NCBI GenBank assembly: GCA_025936595.1
Contig: JAICTB010000002.1
Location: 1-32,665 of the forward strand
Length of the DNA: 32,665 bases
DNA from: Thermoleophilia bacterium
Lineage (GTDB): Bacteria > Actinomycetota > Thermoleophilia > Gaiellales > Gaiellaceae
Reading direction: 5' to 3'
In this document: one piece after another, positions 1 to 7,388 of the stretch
Layout of the letters: each line of letters starts with the position of its first letter
Numbering within the stretch: the stretch's first letter is position 1
The notes under the pieces: generated by a model
Seen by the model: the letters and a program-made list of their open reading frames with translations, nothing else
Databases searched by the model: none
What the model was told of the DNA's origin: nothing
Made by a program: the position numbers and the translations under genes

Positions 1-168
1 CAGCTCGACAACGGTCACGAGACTCTCGGGTACACGGCCGGCAAGATGCGCCGGTTCCGCATTCGCATGAACCCGGGTGACCGCGTGCGGATCGAGCTGT
101 CGGCGTACGACCTCGATCGCGGCCGCATCGTCTACCGGCTTCGGCCGGGCGACGAACGCCCCGAGTAG
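1..168 (+). CDS. infA: Translation initiation factor IF-1, C-terminal part (start lies before the window)
   Basis: The first 55 codons read in frame 1 to a TAG and match the OB-fold end of IF-1: a GKMRRFRIRMNPGDRV stretch followed by ELSAYDLDRGRIVYR and a short tail. IF-1 binds the A site of the 30S subunit with IF-2 and IF-3 during initiation. The family is usually 70-75 residues, so about 15-20 residues are missing at the 5' side because of the window edge, not because of truncation. mutS2 begins 9 bp downstream on the same strand and could be co-transcribed. The motif identity is strong. Confidence 0.93.
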   Translation, partial: QLDNGHETLGYTAGKMRRFRIRMNPGDRVRIELSAYDLDRGRIVYRLRPGDERPE

Positions 169-177
169 AGCTCCGGT

Positions 178-2487
178 ATGGACACGGAGACGCCAGCTGC
201 TCTCGAGCTGCCGGCGATCGTCGCGCGGCTTGCTGCCTCCACGGCAACCGAGCGCGGATCCGCGCTCGCCTCGTCGCTCGTGCCCTCCGACGAAGTGGGG
301 GAGGTGGCGCGCCGGCAGGCGCTGACCGCGGAGGCGGTCGCGCTGCTCGACGCGGGCACCGCGCCCGAGCTCGCGGGCATCCGCGACCTCCGCGGATCGG
401 TTGAGCGGAGCGAGCGCGGCGGAATGCTGCGCCCGGACGAGCTGCGCGCCGTCTCCATCGCCGTGCGCGCGGCGCTCGAGGCGAAGCGCGTGACGGCCGC
501 GCCGTTGCTCGCTGCGCTGCTCGAGCCGATCGACGAAGAGCTTCGCCTGCTCGCCGACGAGATCGAGCGCTGCGTCGAGGACGACGGCGCCGATCTGCGC
601 GACACCGCGTCGCCCCGGCTGCGCAAGCTGCGCGCCGAGGTACGGAACGGCGGAGCGCGCGTGCGCGACGAGCTTGCGCGGGTCGCGCGCTCCTCCGACG
701 TCCGCGACGCGCTGCAGGAGACGTTCCTTGCAGAACGCGGCGGCCGGCCCGTGCTCGCTGTGCGCGCCTCGGCGCGCGCCGCGGTGCCGGGCATCGTCCA
801 CGACGCCTCGAGCACCGGCCAGACCCTCTTTGTCGAGCCGTTCGAGGTCGTCGAGCTGAACAACAGGCTCGCGGAGGCGGCGGCCGACGCACGTGAGGAG
901 GCGGAGCGGATCCTTCAGGAGCTGTCAGCCTCGGTCGCCGCGCGCGGCCTCGCACTCGTGCTGCTCGTCGAGGCAACGGGGGCGGTCGACCTCGCGCTCG
1001 CGTGCGGCACCCTCTCGCGTGGCTGGCGCGGAGCGCCGATCTCGATCGGCGACGAGGTGCGACTGCTCGGTGCGCGCCATCCGTTGCTCGACCCGGCGAC
1101 GGCGGTGCCGATCGACCTCGACCTCGGGACGATCCGCGCGCTCGTGATCAGCGGGCCGAACACGGGCGGCAAGACGGTCGCGCTGAAGACCCTCGGCCTC
1201 GCCGCGCTGCTGCACCAGTGCGGCCTGCGCCCGCCGGCGGACGAGACGACGCTGCCGGTGTTCGATCAGGTGCTCGCCGACATCGGTGACCGCCAGTCGA
1301 TCGAGATGAGCCTGTCGACGTTCTCCGGCCACGTGCGCACGCTCGTCTCCGTGCTCGAGTCAGCGACCGAGCGCTCGCTCGTGCTACTCGACGAGGTCGC
1401 GGCGGGAACCGATCCGGAGGAGGGTTCCGCGCTCGCGCAGGCCCTCGTCGCGCGGCTGGCGCGGCAGGCGCGGCTGACCGTCGTCACGACGCACTACGGC
1501 GCGTTGAAGGAGTGGGCGAGCGCCACGGAGAGCGTTGCCAACGCGGCGACGGGCTTCGACCCGGAGACCGATGCGCCGCTGTACCGGATCGCGCTCGGCC
1601 GGCCGGGCACGTCGCACGCGCTGCGGGTCGCCGAGCGGCTCGGGCTCGACTCCACGGTCGTTGCCGACGCGCGCTCGCGCGTCGCTCCCGAGCGGCTGCG
1701 CATGACGGAGCTGCTCGCGGAGGCCGAGGCGGCGGAGCGCGCAGCGTCCGCGACCCGTGCCGAAGCCGCCACGGCTCTCTCGGCGGCCCGCGATCGTGGG
1801 GCGCGGCTCGAGCGCGAGCTCGAGCGTGTGACCGCGTCCGCCGAGCGGGTGAAGGCCGAAGCGTTCGCAGCGGCACAGCGCGAGCTCGCAGAGGCACGGG
1901 GCGAGTTGCGGGCGTTGCGCGACGAGCTGAAGCGTGCGCGGCGTGTGCGCCGCGAGAGCGACCAGGACCGCGCACTCGGAACCGCGACGGAGCGTGCAGG
2001 TCGCGCGGAGCGCGCCCTCGCCGATCTGAGCGCGCCGCTGCCGCTGCTCGCTCCGCTCGCAGAGGGCGACCCCGTCGAGGCCCCCGAGGTCGGCGTGCGC
2101 GGGACGATCGCGTCGATCCGCGGCGACCAGGCGGAGGTCGTCGGTGCGGCAGGTCAGCGCGTCCGCATCCCGCTCGCCCGCCTGCGGCCGTCCCGCGAGC
2201 GCGCGTCCGAGGAGCGTGAGCCCGCCGTGCGCGTGCGAACCTCGGCGAGCGGCGACGTTTCCGATCAGCTCGACGTGCGCGGCCTGACGGCGCAGGAGAC
2301 GCGTGAACGGGTGCGGCGGCTCGTCGACGACGCGGCGCTCGCAGGGCTCGCGGAGGTGCGCGTCGTGCACGGCCGTGGCACCGGTGCCCTGCGCAAGGCG
2401 GTGCGCGAGGAACTGGCGTCGCATCCGCTCGTCGAGCGCCACGCACCGGACGCCGAGGACGGCGCGACGCTCGCGACGATCGGCTAG
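178..2487 (+). CDS. mutS2: MutS2-type ATPase with C-terminal Smr domain
   Basis: This 769-residue protein has MutS2 order: an N-terminal core, a MutS ATPase with Walker A GPNTGGKT at residues 326-333, Walker B LVLLDE near 400, a long charged coiled-coil region (about 500-620), and an Smr domain from about 697 with LDVRG and HGRGTG motifs. MutS2 proteins lack the mismatch-recognition domain of MutS. They are linked to suppression of homologous recombination and, in Bacillus, to rescue of collided ribosomes; the Smr domain is often a nuclease. Length matches the family (about 780). The ATG at 178 was chosen because it follows the infA stop closely and gives a full N terminus. The last 4 bp overlap the convergent exporter gene. 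Function here is inferred from family. Confidence 0.93.
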   Translation: MDTETPAALELPAIVARLAASTATERGSALASSLVPSDEVGEVARRQALTAEAVALLDAGTAPELAGIRDLRGSVERSERGGMLRPDELRAVSIAVRAALEAKRVTAAPLLAALLEPIDEELRLLADEIERCVEDDGADLRDTASPRLRKLRAEVRNGGARVRDELARVARSSDVRDALQETFLAERGGRPVLAVRASARAAVPGIVHDASSTGQTLFVEPFEVVELNNRLAEAAADAREEAERILQELSASVAARGLALVLLVEATGAVDLALACGTLSRGWRGAPISIGDEVRLLGARHPLLDPATAVPIDLDLGTIRALVISGPNTGGKTVALKTLGLAALLHQCGLRPPADETTLPVFDQVLADIGDRQSIEMSLSTFSGHVRTLVSVLESATERSLVLLDEVAAGTDPEEGSALAQALVARLARQARLTVVTTHYGALKEWASATESVANAATGFDPETDAPLYRIALGRPGTSHALRVAERLGLDSTVVADARSRVAPERLRMTELLAEAEAAERAASATRAEAATALSAARDRGARLERELERVTASAERVKAEAFAAAQRELAEARGELRALRDELKRARRVRRESDQDRALGTATERAGRAERALADLSAPLPLLAPLAEGDPVEAPEVGVRGTIASIRGDQAEVVGAAGQRVRIPLARLRPSRERASEEREPAVRVRTSASGDVSDQLDVRGLTAQETRERVRRLVDDAALAGLAEVRVVHGRGTGALRKAVREELASHPLVERHAPDAEDGATLATIG

Positions 2488-3344
2488 AGCACCGCTTCGG
2501 GCGCGGGTCTGCGTGCCTGCACGAGCACCGCGCCGAGAACGACGGCGCCGCCGAGAAACGTCGCCGCGCCGGGCTGCTCGGAGAGCGCGAGCCAGACCCA
2601 GAGCGGGCCGAGCACGATCTCCAGCAACGTGATCAGCGCGACCTCGCCTGCCGGGATGAGGCGGCCGCCGATCGTCAGGAAGACGAAGCCGAGACCGATC
2701 TGGCAGATGCCGAGCGTCACGAGGAGCGAGACGTCGAGCGGCCCCACGTCGGCGACGCCCGCGAACGGCGCTGCCAGGACGAACACGAGGGCCTGCGAGA
2801 GACACGTGGCAGGCGCCATCGACACGTCGCGGTAGTGGCGCGTCAGCACGATGATGCCGGCGAACGACGTCGACATCAGGAGCGAGAGGACTTGCCCGAG
2901 CGGGCCGGCGCCGCCGGGACCGCCGACCATGATCGCGACACCGGCGACGGCAACGCCCATCGCGATCCACGTCCGGCGCGAGACCGGCTCGCCGAGCATC
3001 GTTCCGAGTGCCGCCGCGATGATCGGGGCGAGCGCCTGCATGAAGAGCACGTTCGCGACCGGGGCGTAGTTGAGCGCGATCAGGAACGCGCCGGACGAGA
3101 TCGCGAGCAGCGCCACGATCGCGAGACCGCCGCCCCCGATCGCACGGAACGCGCGCCAGACGCCTCGGCGCTCGGTGACGACGACGTATACGAAGAGCCC
3201 GGCGGCGGCGAACAGTGCGCGGCCTCCGAGTTGCGCCGCGACGTCGACCGACAGCTCGCGCTGCAGGACACCCGCCGTCGACCAGGCGGCTGCGGCGAGG
3301 GCGACGTACGCGCGCCCCCGCCGGTTCTGTGCTGCGCGATCCAC
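2484..3344 (-). CDS. EamA/DMT-family inner-membrane transporter
   Basis: A 286-residue protein with about ten hydrophobic helices and a two-fold internal repeat, as in EamA (RhaT/YdcZ-like) drug/metabolite transporters. It begins near AYVALAAAAWSTAGVLQREL, a common first helix of the family, and the second half carries a GEVALITLLEIVLGPLW segment resembling the conserved EamA helix. Such proteins usually export amino acids, metabolites or drugs; the substrate cannot be read from sequence. The gene converges on mutS2 with a 4-bp overlap of stop codons. A small separate gene lies 25 bp upstream on the same strand. Confidence 0.85.
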   Translation of the reverse strand: MDRAAQNRRGRAYVALAAAAWSTAGVLQRELSVDVAAQLGGRALFAAAGLFVYVVVTERRGVWRAFRAIGGGGLAIVALLAISSGAFLIALNYAPVANVLFMQALAPIIAAALGTMLGEPVSRRTWIAMGVAVAGVAIMVGGPGGAGPLGQVLSLLMSTSFAGIIVLTRHYRDVSMAPATCLSQALVFVLAAPFAGVADVGPLDVSLLVTLGICQIGLGFVFLTIGGRLIPAGEVALITLLEIVLGPLWVWLALSEQPGAATFLGGAVVLGAVLVQARRPAPEAVL

Positions 3345-3369
3345 GACCGCGCAGTCTGCATTGCTCGTC

Positions 3370-3540
3370 CTACTCTGGCTCGGGCGACTCGATCGGCTCG
3401 TCTGCCTCGACCGACTCGTTCGCCGGCGCGAGCTTCTCCGCGGCCCGCGCTTCCTTCTTCTGCTGCTTGCGCTCCCGGCGCTCGCGCAGCGCCTGCTCGC
3501 GCGCCCGCTTGACCATGGTCTCCGGCCTTCTGGAGCCCAT
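3370..3540 (-). CDS. Small highly charged protein of unknown function (56 aa)
   Basis: Reading the minus strand from ATG at 3540 gives a 56-residue protein. It has a strongly basic, helical N-terminal half (MVKRAREQALRERRERKQQ, from an internal Met at residue 9) and an acidic Glu/Asp/Pro-rich tail. An alternating KR/E pattern of this sort suggests a single long helix that may bind nucleic acid or the ribosome; this is inference. It lies 3 bp after the stop of the cold-shock-like gene on the same strand and may form a transcript with it. The charge pattern and packing between two genes support it being real, but I do not recognise a named family. Confidence 0.55.
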   Translation of the reverse strand: MGSRRPETMVKRAREQALRERRERKQQKKEARAAEKLAPANESVEADEPIESPEPE

Positions 3541-3543
3541 CGT

Positions 3544-3771
3544 CTAGCGATGCCTCAGGCGGGCACGGCGCGGCTCGCTGTAGGAGACGACCGATACGCG
3601 CACTGCGCGCTCGTCCTCGCGATCGAAGGTGAGAGGAGTGCCCGCCATTCGATCGCCGCAGAGGTGCCCCGGCTCGAATCCCGACTCTTCGACGCGGAGG
3701 CGCTCGCCGTCCTCGGTGAGGATGAAGCCGTGCCGCTTGTCCGGGTTGAACCAGATCAGCTTTCCTTGCAT
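3544..3771 (-). CDS. Divergent cold-shock-domain-like protein (75 aa)
   Basis: The start at 3771 gives MQGKLIWFNPDKRHGFILTE, which aligns with the first strands of CspA (GxVKWFNxxKGFGFI). The RNP1-like segment is KRHGFI, while the RNP2 (FVH) segment is not visible; the middle reads EESGFEPGHLCGDR instead. A strong SD-like GGGAAGGGG precedes the ATG. A longer open frame extends upstream but runs through cspA in another frame, so the internal start is preferred. The gene lies downstream of cspA on the same strand, separated by a hairpin. It is probably a small nucleic-acid-binding OB-fold protein; the loss of RNP2 may change its specificity. Confidence 0.75.
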   Translation of the reverse strand: MQGKLIWFNPDKRHGFILTEDGERLRVEESGFEPGHLCGDRMAGTPLTFDREDERAVRVSVVSYSEPRRARLRHR

Positions 3772-3801
3772 ACGAACCCCTTCCCGTTCAGGTTGTGCTG
3801 C

Positions 3802-3821
3802 GCGGGGGCTCGCGCCCCCGC
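3802..3821 (-). terminator. Perfect GC hairpin between cspA and the cold-shock-like gene
   Basis: An 8-bp perfect stem (GCGGGGGC / GCCCCCGC) with a 4-nt loop lies 11 bp after the cspA stop codon on the minus strand. There is no clear U-run after it, so it may be a partial terminator or an mRNA-stabilising hairpin that uncouples cspA from the next gene. A separate 16-bp perfect palindrome (3827-3842) covers the cspA stop codon itself. Confidence 0.55.
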
Positions 3822-3832
3822 ACACGCGCGGG

Positions 3833-4039
3833 CTAGCCCGCGACGACGACGTTCTTCGCCTCGGGCCCCTTCGCGCCCTCGGCCGCTTCGAACTCGACCT
3901 TCGCGCCCTCGGGCAGCGACTTGAAGCCGTCACCGGCGACAGCGCTGTGATGAACGAACAGGTCCTTGCCGCCTTCGTCGGGGGTGATGAAGCCATACCC
4001 CTTCGCGTCGTTGAACCACTTCACGATTCCAGTTGCCAT
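3833..4039 (-). CDS. cspA: Cold-shock protein CspA family
   Basis: The 68-residue product is a complete CspA-type OB-fold. It has GIVKWFNDAKGYGFI (RNP1), DLFVHHSA (RNP2), and the usual EGAKVEFE and GPEAKNV ending. These proteins bind single-stranded RNA and DNA and act as RNA chaperones. The start ATG at 4039 is set by a perfect AGGAGGTG SD about 7 nt upstream. The leader can fold so that this SD is base-paired (see separate entry), suggesting post-transcriptional control. A longer frame reading upstream is not needed. The gene symbol is used in the family sense. Confidence 0.95.
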   Translation of the reverse strand: MATGIVKWFNDAKGYGFITPDEGGKDLFVHHSAVAGDGFKSLPEGAKVEFEAAEGAKGPEAKNVVVAG

Positions 4040-4046
4040 AAAAAAA

Positions 4047-4084
4047 CACCTCCTCTGCCACTCCAAGAACGGGCAGAGGCGGTG
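4047..4084 (-). promoter_or_regulatory. SD-sequestering hairpin in the cspA leader
   Basis: On the minus-strand transcript, CACC-G-CCTCTGCC pairs with GGCAGAGG-A-GGTG, giving 12 base pairs with one internal mismatch and a 12-nt loop. The 3' arm contains the whole AGGAGGTG Shine-Dalgarno, followed by a run of seven U and the ATG. This is the architecture of a translational switch. Known cspA mRNAs in other bacteria use 5' leader folding for cold control; that it works as a thermosensor here is inference. Confidence 0.6.
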
Positions 4085-4155
4085 CACTGTGCACGACCGG
4101 TACTCGCTCGACTTGCCTCCAATCCTACCATTGCTGCGCAAAAAATGCCTGCGTC

Positions 4156-4350
4156 TTAGCGCCTCGACCGGCGCACGCGGCGCACGTGCAGCGCATACGA
4201 CGGCAAGCCGACGATCAGGAACAGGAAGACGAAGCTCGCCCACGCGGACGGGTGGCGGATGCGGTGTCGCTCTGCGTGGAAGAAGACCGCCGTTCCGGCC
4301 GCGGCGGCGACCAGGAAGGCGACCAGGAACTCCGCGGACGAGAGGCTCAC
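4156..4350 (-). CDS. Small two-helix membrane protein of unknown function (64 aa)
   Basis: From a GTG at 4350 the product has two clear hydrophobic helices (SSAEFLVAFLVAAAAGTAVF and a segment around WASFVFLFLIVGLPSYAL) joined by a short His/Arg-rich loop, and ends with an Arg-rich cytoplasmic tail. The open frame extends further upstream, but that extension runs through the divergent PAP2 gene and reads as low-complexity Ala/Thr/Ser, so the start next to the intergenic gap is preferred. No named family is recognised. Confidence 0.5.
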   Translation of the reverse strand: MSLSSAEFLVAFLVAAAAGTAVFFHAERHRIRHPSAWASFVFLFLIVGLPSYALHVRRVRRSRR

Positions 4351-4378
4351 CGCTGCACGGTAGCGCCGAGGAGCCAGG

Positions 4379-4390
4379 GATAATCCGGAT
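4379..4390 (+). promoter_or_regulatory. -10 element GATAAT placed for a leaderless PAP2 mRNA
   Basis: GATAAT at 4379-4384 lies exactly 6 nt before the GTG start at 4391. A transcript from it would begin at or next to the start codon. The same 6-nt distance is seen before nagA and the BTAD regulator in this window. No good -35 hexamer is visible. Confidence 0.45.
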
Positions 4391-5023
4391 GTGGCCGCCG
4401 CTTCGACGAAGGAGGACGTCGTCGCGGTCGCCGGCGCAGCCGTCTTCCTGGCTCTCGCCGTGCTCATCGCGGCGGGCGCGTTCACGAGGTTCGACGAGTA
4501 CGCCGTTGCTCACTGGATGCCGTGGCTACGGGAGTCGACGCCACGGTTGATCCACGTGTCGTCGGTGTTCGTGCCGCAGACGCGTTCCACACTCGGCGGG
4601 ACGCTCGTCGGCCTGTGGACCTATCCGGCATCGCCGTTCGTCTCCGCGCTCGTCGTCGCCGGCTGCGCATACGTCGCTGTTCGCCGTGGCCGGCTGCGGG
4701 CGGCGGTGAGCGTCTGCGCGTTGTGGATCGTTGCCAACGCGGCCGAATTGATCAGCAAGGTCGTGATCTCGCGGCCGTCGGTGGGCGTCGCGGGCTTCCG
4801 CCACTCCTATCCGAGCGGTCACACGATTCGCGCGTGCGTGGTCGCGGCGGTGATCGCGTGGACCTGGCGCCGCGCGGGTGCGGCCGCAACAGCATGGGCG
4901 TTGCTCGTCCCGGTTGCGCTCGTGCTGCTCGGCGACCACACGCCGACCGACGTGGTCGGCGGCGTCGCGCTCGCGGTGTGCCTGATTGCGCTCTGGCAGC
5001 GGCGTCTCACGAGCGCGCCGTGA
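4391..5023 (+). CDS. PAP2-superfamily membrane phosphatase
   Basis: A 210-residue membrane protein with about five to six helices. Phosphatidic-acid-phosphatase motifs are visible: a KVVISRP segment (motif 1), PSGHT (motif 2) and GDHTPTDVVGG (motif 3, the H-x3-D core). The Arg that normally sits six residues before the motif-3 His (R-x5-H-x3-D) is replaced by Leu. PAP2 proteins remove phosphate from lipid phosphates such as undecaprenyl pyrophosphate or phosphatidate at the outer membrane face. The GTG start is supported by the nearby GATAAT and the divergent neighbour. It ends 15 bp before the convergent glycosyltransferase gene. Family assignment is good; the substrate is unknown. Confidence 0.82.
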   Translation: MAAASTKEDVVAVAGAAVFLALAVLIAAGAFTRFDEYAVAHWMPWLRESTPRLIHVSSVFVPQTRSTLGGTLVGLWTYPASPFVSALVVAGCAYVAVRRGRLRAAVSVCALWIVANAAELISKVVISRPSVGVAGFRHSYPSGHTIRACVVAAVIAWTWRRAGAAATAWALLVPVALVLLGDHTPTDVVGGVALAVCLIALWQRRLTSAP

Positions 5024-5038
5024 AGTGCTCGCGCATCC

Positions 5039-7261
5039 TTACTCCTTAGGGTTACAGGCCTTTCCGATCTCGTCGGCGAGGCCGATCTGCGAGAGGAAGA
5101 CGCCGCCCGAGCGCGGCCGGAGCGAGGTGGCGAGGCTGGCGAGGTCGCCGGGGATCGGCGAGGTCTCGGGCGTCGTCAGCGCGACGTCTGCGTAGCCGCC
5201 TGCCGGGACGCACACGTGGATCCCCTCGAAGAGCGTGTCCGCCGACGCGACACCGTGCACGGTGCCGCGGTTCGAGGTCAGCTCGAAGGGACGCGACGGC
5301 ACACCGTCGGGCGCGCGCACCCCGAAGGTGATTCCGCGGAGAACGGCGGTGCGCTGACCGGGCACGGCGAAGACGCGCACGCGGGCGGTCACGCCGGGAC
5401 GCGTCCAGCCGTCGTCGTAGAGCCCGAACGAGAGCCAGTCTGTACGCCACGGCCGGTCGGCGCGTATCAGCCTGAGCCCTTGCTGACTCTCGATCTCGCG
5501 GCCGGAGACGCGGAAGCGCGACTCCTGGTCTGCCTGGAGCACGTACCGGGTCAGCGTGACGTCGGCACGACCGGTCGTCGGGTCGAACTTCCAGTAGACC
5601 TTCGGGAACCAGAAGCTGCTGAAGGTGAAGACGCCGCGCGGCTGCTCGACGTTGCGGTCGATCGACGCGTTCCAGTACTGGTAGTCGCGCCAGACGCGGA
5701 AGTTGACGAACCAGTTCGAGGAAACCGGATAGGTGGCGATCGTGACGTCGGAGTTCCTGCCGACCGTCCTGTCGACCCATGTGAACTGCTGGAGCTGCGG
5801 GTTCGTGATCGGCCGGCTCGCCCAGTCGTCCGTGCCGAAGAACCGGGCGAACACGTAGGCGGTCGACGCGGGCAGCGCGAGGGCGACGATCAGTGCGAGC
5901 ACCGCGGAGCTGCGAAGCCGCGGAACCAGGCGGCCGGTGAGCAGCAGGATCCCTGCGCCGAGGAGCGTGAAGAGGACGAGCGCGATGCGCGCGCCTGACA
6001 GGCCGCCGAACGCGCTCGCAAGTGGGCGATAGATCGCCGAGACGGGCGAGTCGTCGTCGATCGTCTCGAACTGGCCCCAGGTCGCGAACGGGATCGCGCC
6101 GACCGCGAACCCGAGTGCGACAAGCACGGCGGGGAGCGGCAGCGACCAGCGCAGTGGCAACGCATCGAGCATCGCGCAGAGGACGGCGATCACGATCACC
6201 GGCACGAGGTAGAGGAGAAAGCGGTCGTGGACGAACGTGTTGTAGAGCACGTCGAAGTTGGTGCCGTCGAAGACGAGCGCAGCGACCGTGATCGACCCGA
6301 TCCACGCAAACGCGTGCCGCTCGCTGTTCGCGGGTGGCTTTGCGGCGTTCGCGAGCAGCCAGGCGACTCCGCCGACGAACGGCAGCACCCCGAACGCGAG
6401 CGAGAAGGTCGCCAGGTGCTCGACGAACGAGCCCGCGATGCCGTGCGGGAGGAGCTGTTCGTGCTTCGCGTACCCGCCGTACACGCCCGCGATGTTCGAG
6501 AGCGCTCCGGCGGCGGCGAGAGCGACGGCGGCCAGGACGATCACGCCGAAGGCGACGGCGAGCAGATCGTGCCGCCGGAGCAGGCGACGGATACTCCGCT
6601 CGCCCCCGCGGAGCTCGTACCCGACCACCGCGAGCGGGAACACGGCGAGCAAAACGAGCAGCTCGCCGCGCGCGAAGTATGCGAGTGCGACGGCGGCGAG
6701 CGCGACCAGGTCGTTGCGCCGCGACGGCGACACGGTCGAACGCTGAATCGCGAGGAGCGCCCAGACGGAGGCCGGGTAGGAAGCGACCTCCGTCATCATC
6801 ATCGCGGAGAGGACGATCCAGGGCATGGCGACGGTGAGCGCTGCCGTGAGGTACGCGGCGGAGCGCCGACCGGTCACCCGCCGCGCGAGGAAGAAGGCGG
6901 GGATGCACGCCGAGGACATGATCCAGGCGTTCGCGAGGTGCACCGTCTTGACGTCGTCCGGCAGGAGCCCGTGCCGGAAGAACGGCGCGATCAGGAGCGG
7001 ATAGAGCTGCGAGTAGCTCTCGATGTTGACGCCGTGGATGCGCGGCACGAGCGAGTGCGTGCGGGCGATGCTGATCGCGAGCCGCTCGTAGCGAAGCTCG
7101 TCATCCTTCGCGAACCAGTCGAGCGCGCGTGTCGTCAGCGCCGCGAGCGCCGTCGCCGCACCGACCCAGAGCATCCCGAGGAAGACGACGTCGCGGACGC
7201 GGGCTGACAGCAGCCAGCCGGCGCCGCGCTCGGCAGGCTTCGCGGCGGCCGGAGCGTGCAC
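5039..7261 (-). CDS. GT-C-type membrane glycosyltransferase-like protein (about 740 aa)
   Basis: The protein starts with a cytoplasmic stretch and a first helix (VRDVVFLGMLWVGAATALAA). An extracellular loop FAKDDELRYERLAISIA follows, resembling the acidic first loop of ArnT/PMT-like GT-C enzymes that use polyprenyl-phosphate sugars. About ten to twelve more helices follow, up to roughly residue 500. The last 230 residues form a soluble, probably extracytoplasmic beta-rich domain. The open frame extends to 7390, but that would overlap the divergent patatin gene and its promoter, so the GTG at 7261 is proposed; its SD is poor and the true start is uncertain. Role: probably transfer of sugars onto envelope polymers or proteins, inferred from fold only. 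Confidence 0.7.
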   Translation of the reverse strand: MHAPAAAKPAERGAGWLLSARVRDVVFLGMLWVGAATALAALTTRALDWFAKDDELRYERLAISIARTHSLVPRIHGVNIESYSQLYPLLIAPFFRHGLLPDDVKTVHLANAWIMSSACIPAFFLARRVTGRRSAAYLTAALTVAMPWIVLSAMMMTEVASYPASVWALLAIQRSTVSPSRRNDLVALAAVALAYFARGELLVLLAVFPLAVVGYELRGGERSIRRLLRRHDLLAVAFGVIVLAAVALAAAGALSNIAGVYGGYAKHEQLLPHGIAGSFVEHLATFSLAFGVLPFVGGVAWLLANAAKPPANSERHAFAWIGSITVAALVFDGTNFDVLYNTFVHDRFLLYLVPVIVIAVLCAMLDALPLRWSLPLPAVLVALGFAVGAIPFATWGQFETIDDDSPVSAIYRPLASAFGGLSGARIALVLFTLLGAGILLLTGRLVPRLRSSAVLALIVALALPASTAYVFARFFGTDDWASRPITNPQLQQFTWVDRTVGRNSDVTIATYPVSSNWFVNFRVWRDYQYWNASIDRNVEQPRGVFTFSSFWFPKVYWKFDPTTGRADVTLTRYVLQADQESRFRVSGREIESQQGLRLIRADRPWRTDWLSFGLYDDGWTRPGVTARVRVFAVPGQRTAVLRGITFGVRAPDGVPSRPFELTSNRGTVHGVASADTLFEGIHVCVPAGGYADVALTTPETSPIPGDLASLATSLRPRSGGVFLSQIGLADEIGKACNPKE

Positions 7262-7306
7262 CGCGCCATGGTAGTCGCGGCGGTTACATCGGCTCCCGCT
7301 CCTGCG

Positions 7307-7335
7307 TTGTAACTCGCCAGAGGTAGGCGTATCCT
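7307..7335 (+). promoter_or_regulatory. Sigma70-like promoter for the patatin operon
   Basis: TTGTAA (7307-7312), a 17-bp spacer and TATCCT (7330-7335) lie 53 bp before the patatin start codon, in the gap that separates it from the divergent glycosyltransferase. The start codon is preceded by AAGGAG at a normal distance. Confidence 0.5.
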
Positions 7336-7388
7336 GAGACCTTCTCTGCGGCGGTTCCGGCAAGGACGGTTCAAAAGGAGTTCGCCGC

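Noticed and set aside
1384..2970. 528-aa open frame on the minus strand
   Set aside because: Spans the end of mutS2 and the exporter gene in another frame; Arg-rich low-complexity translation without motifs.
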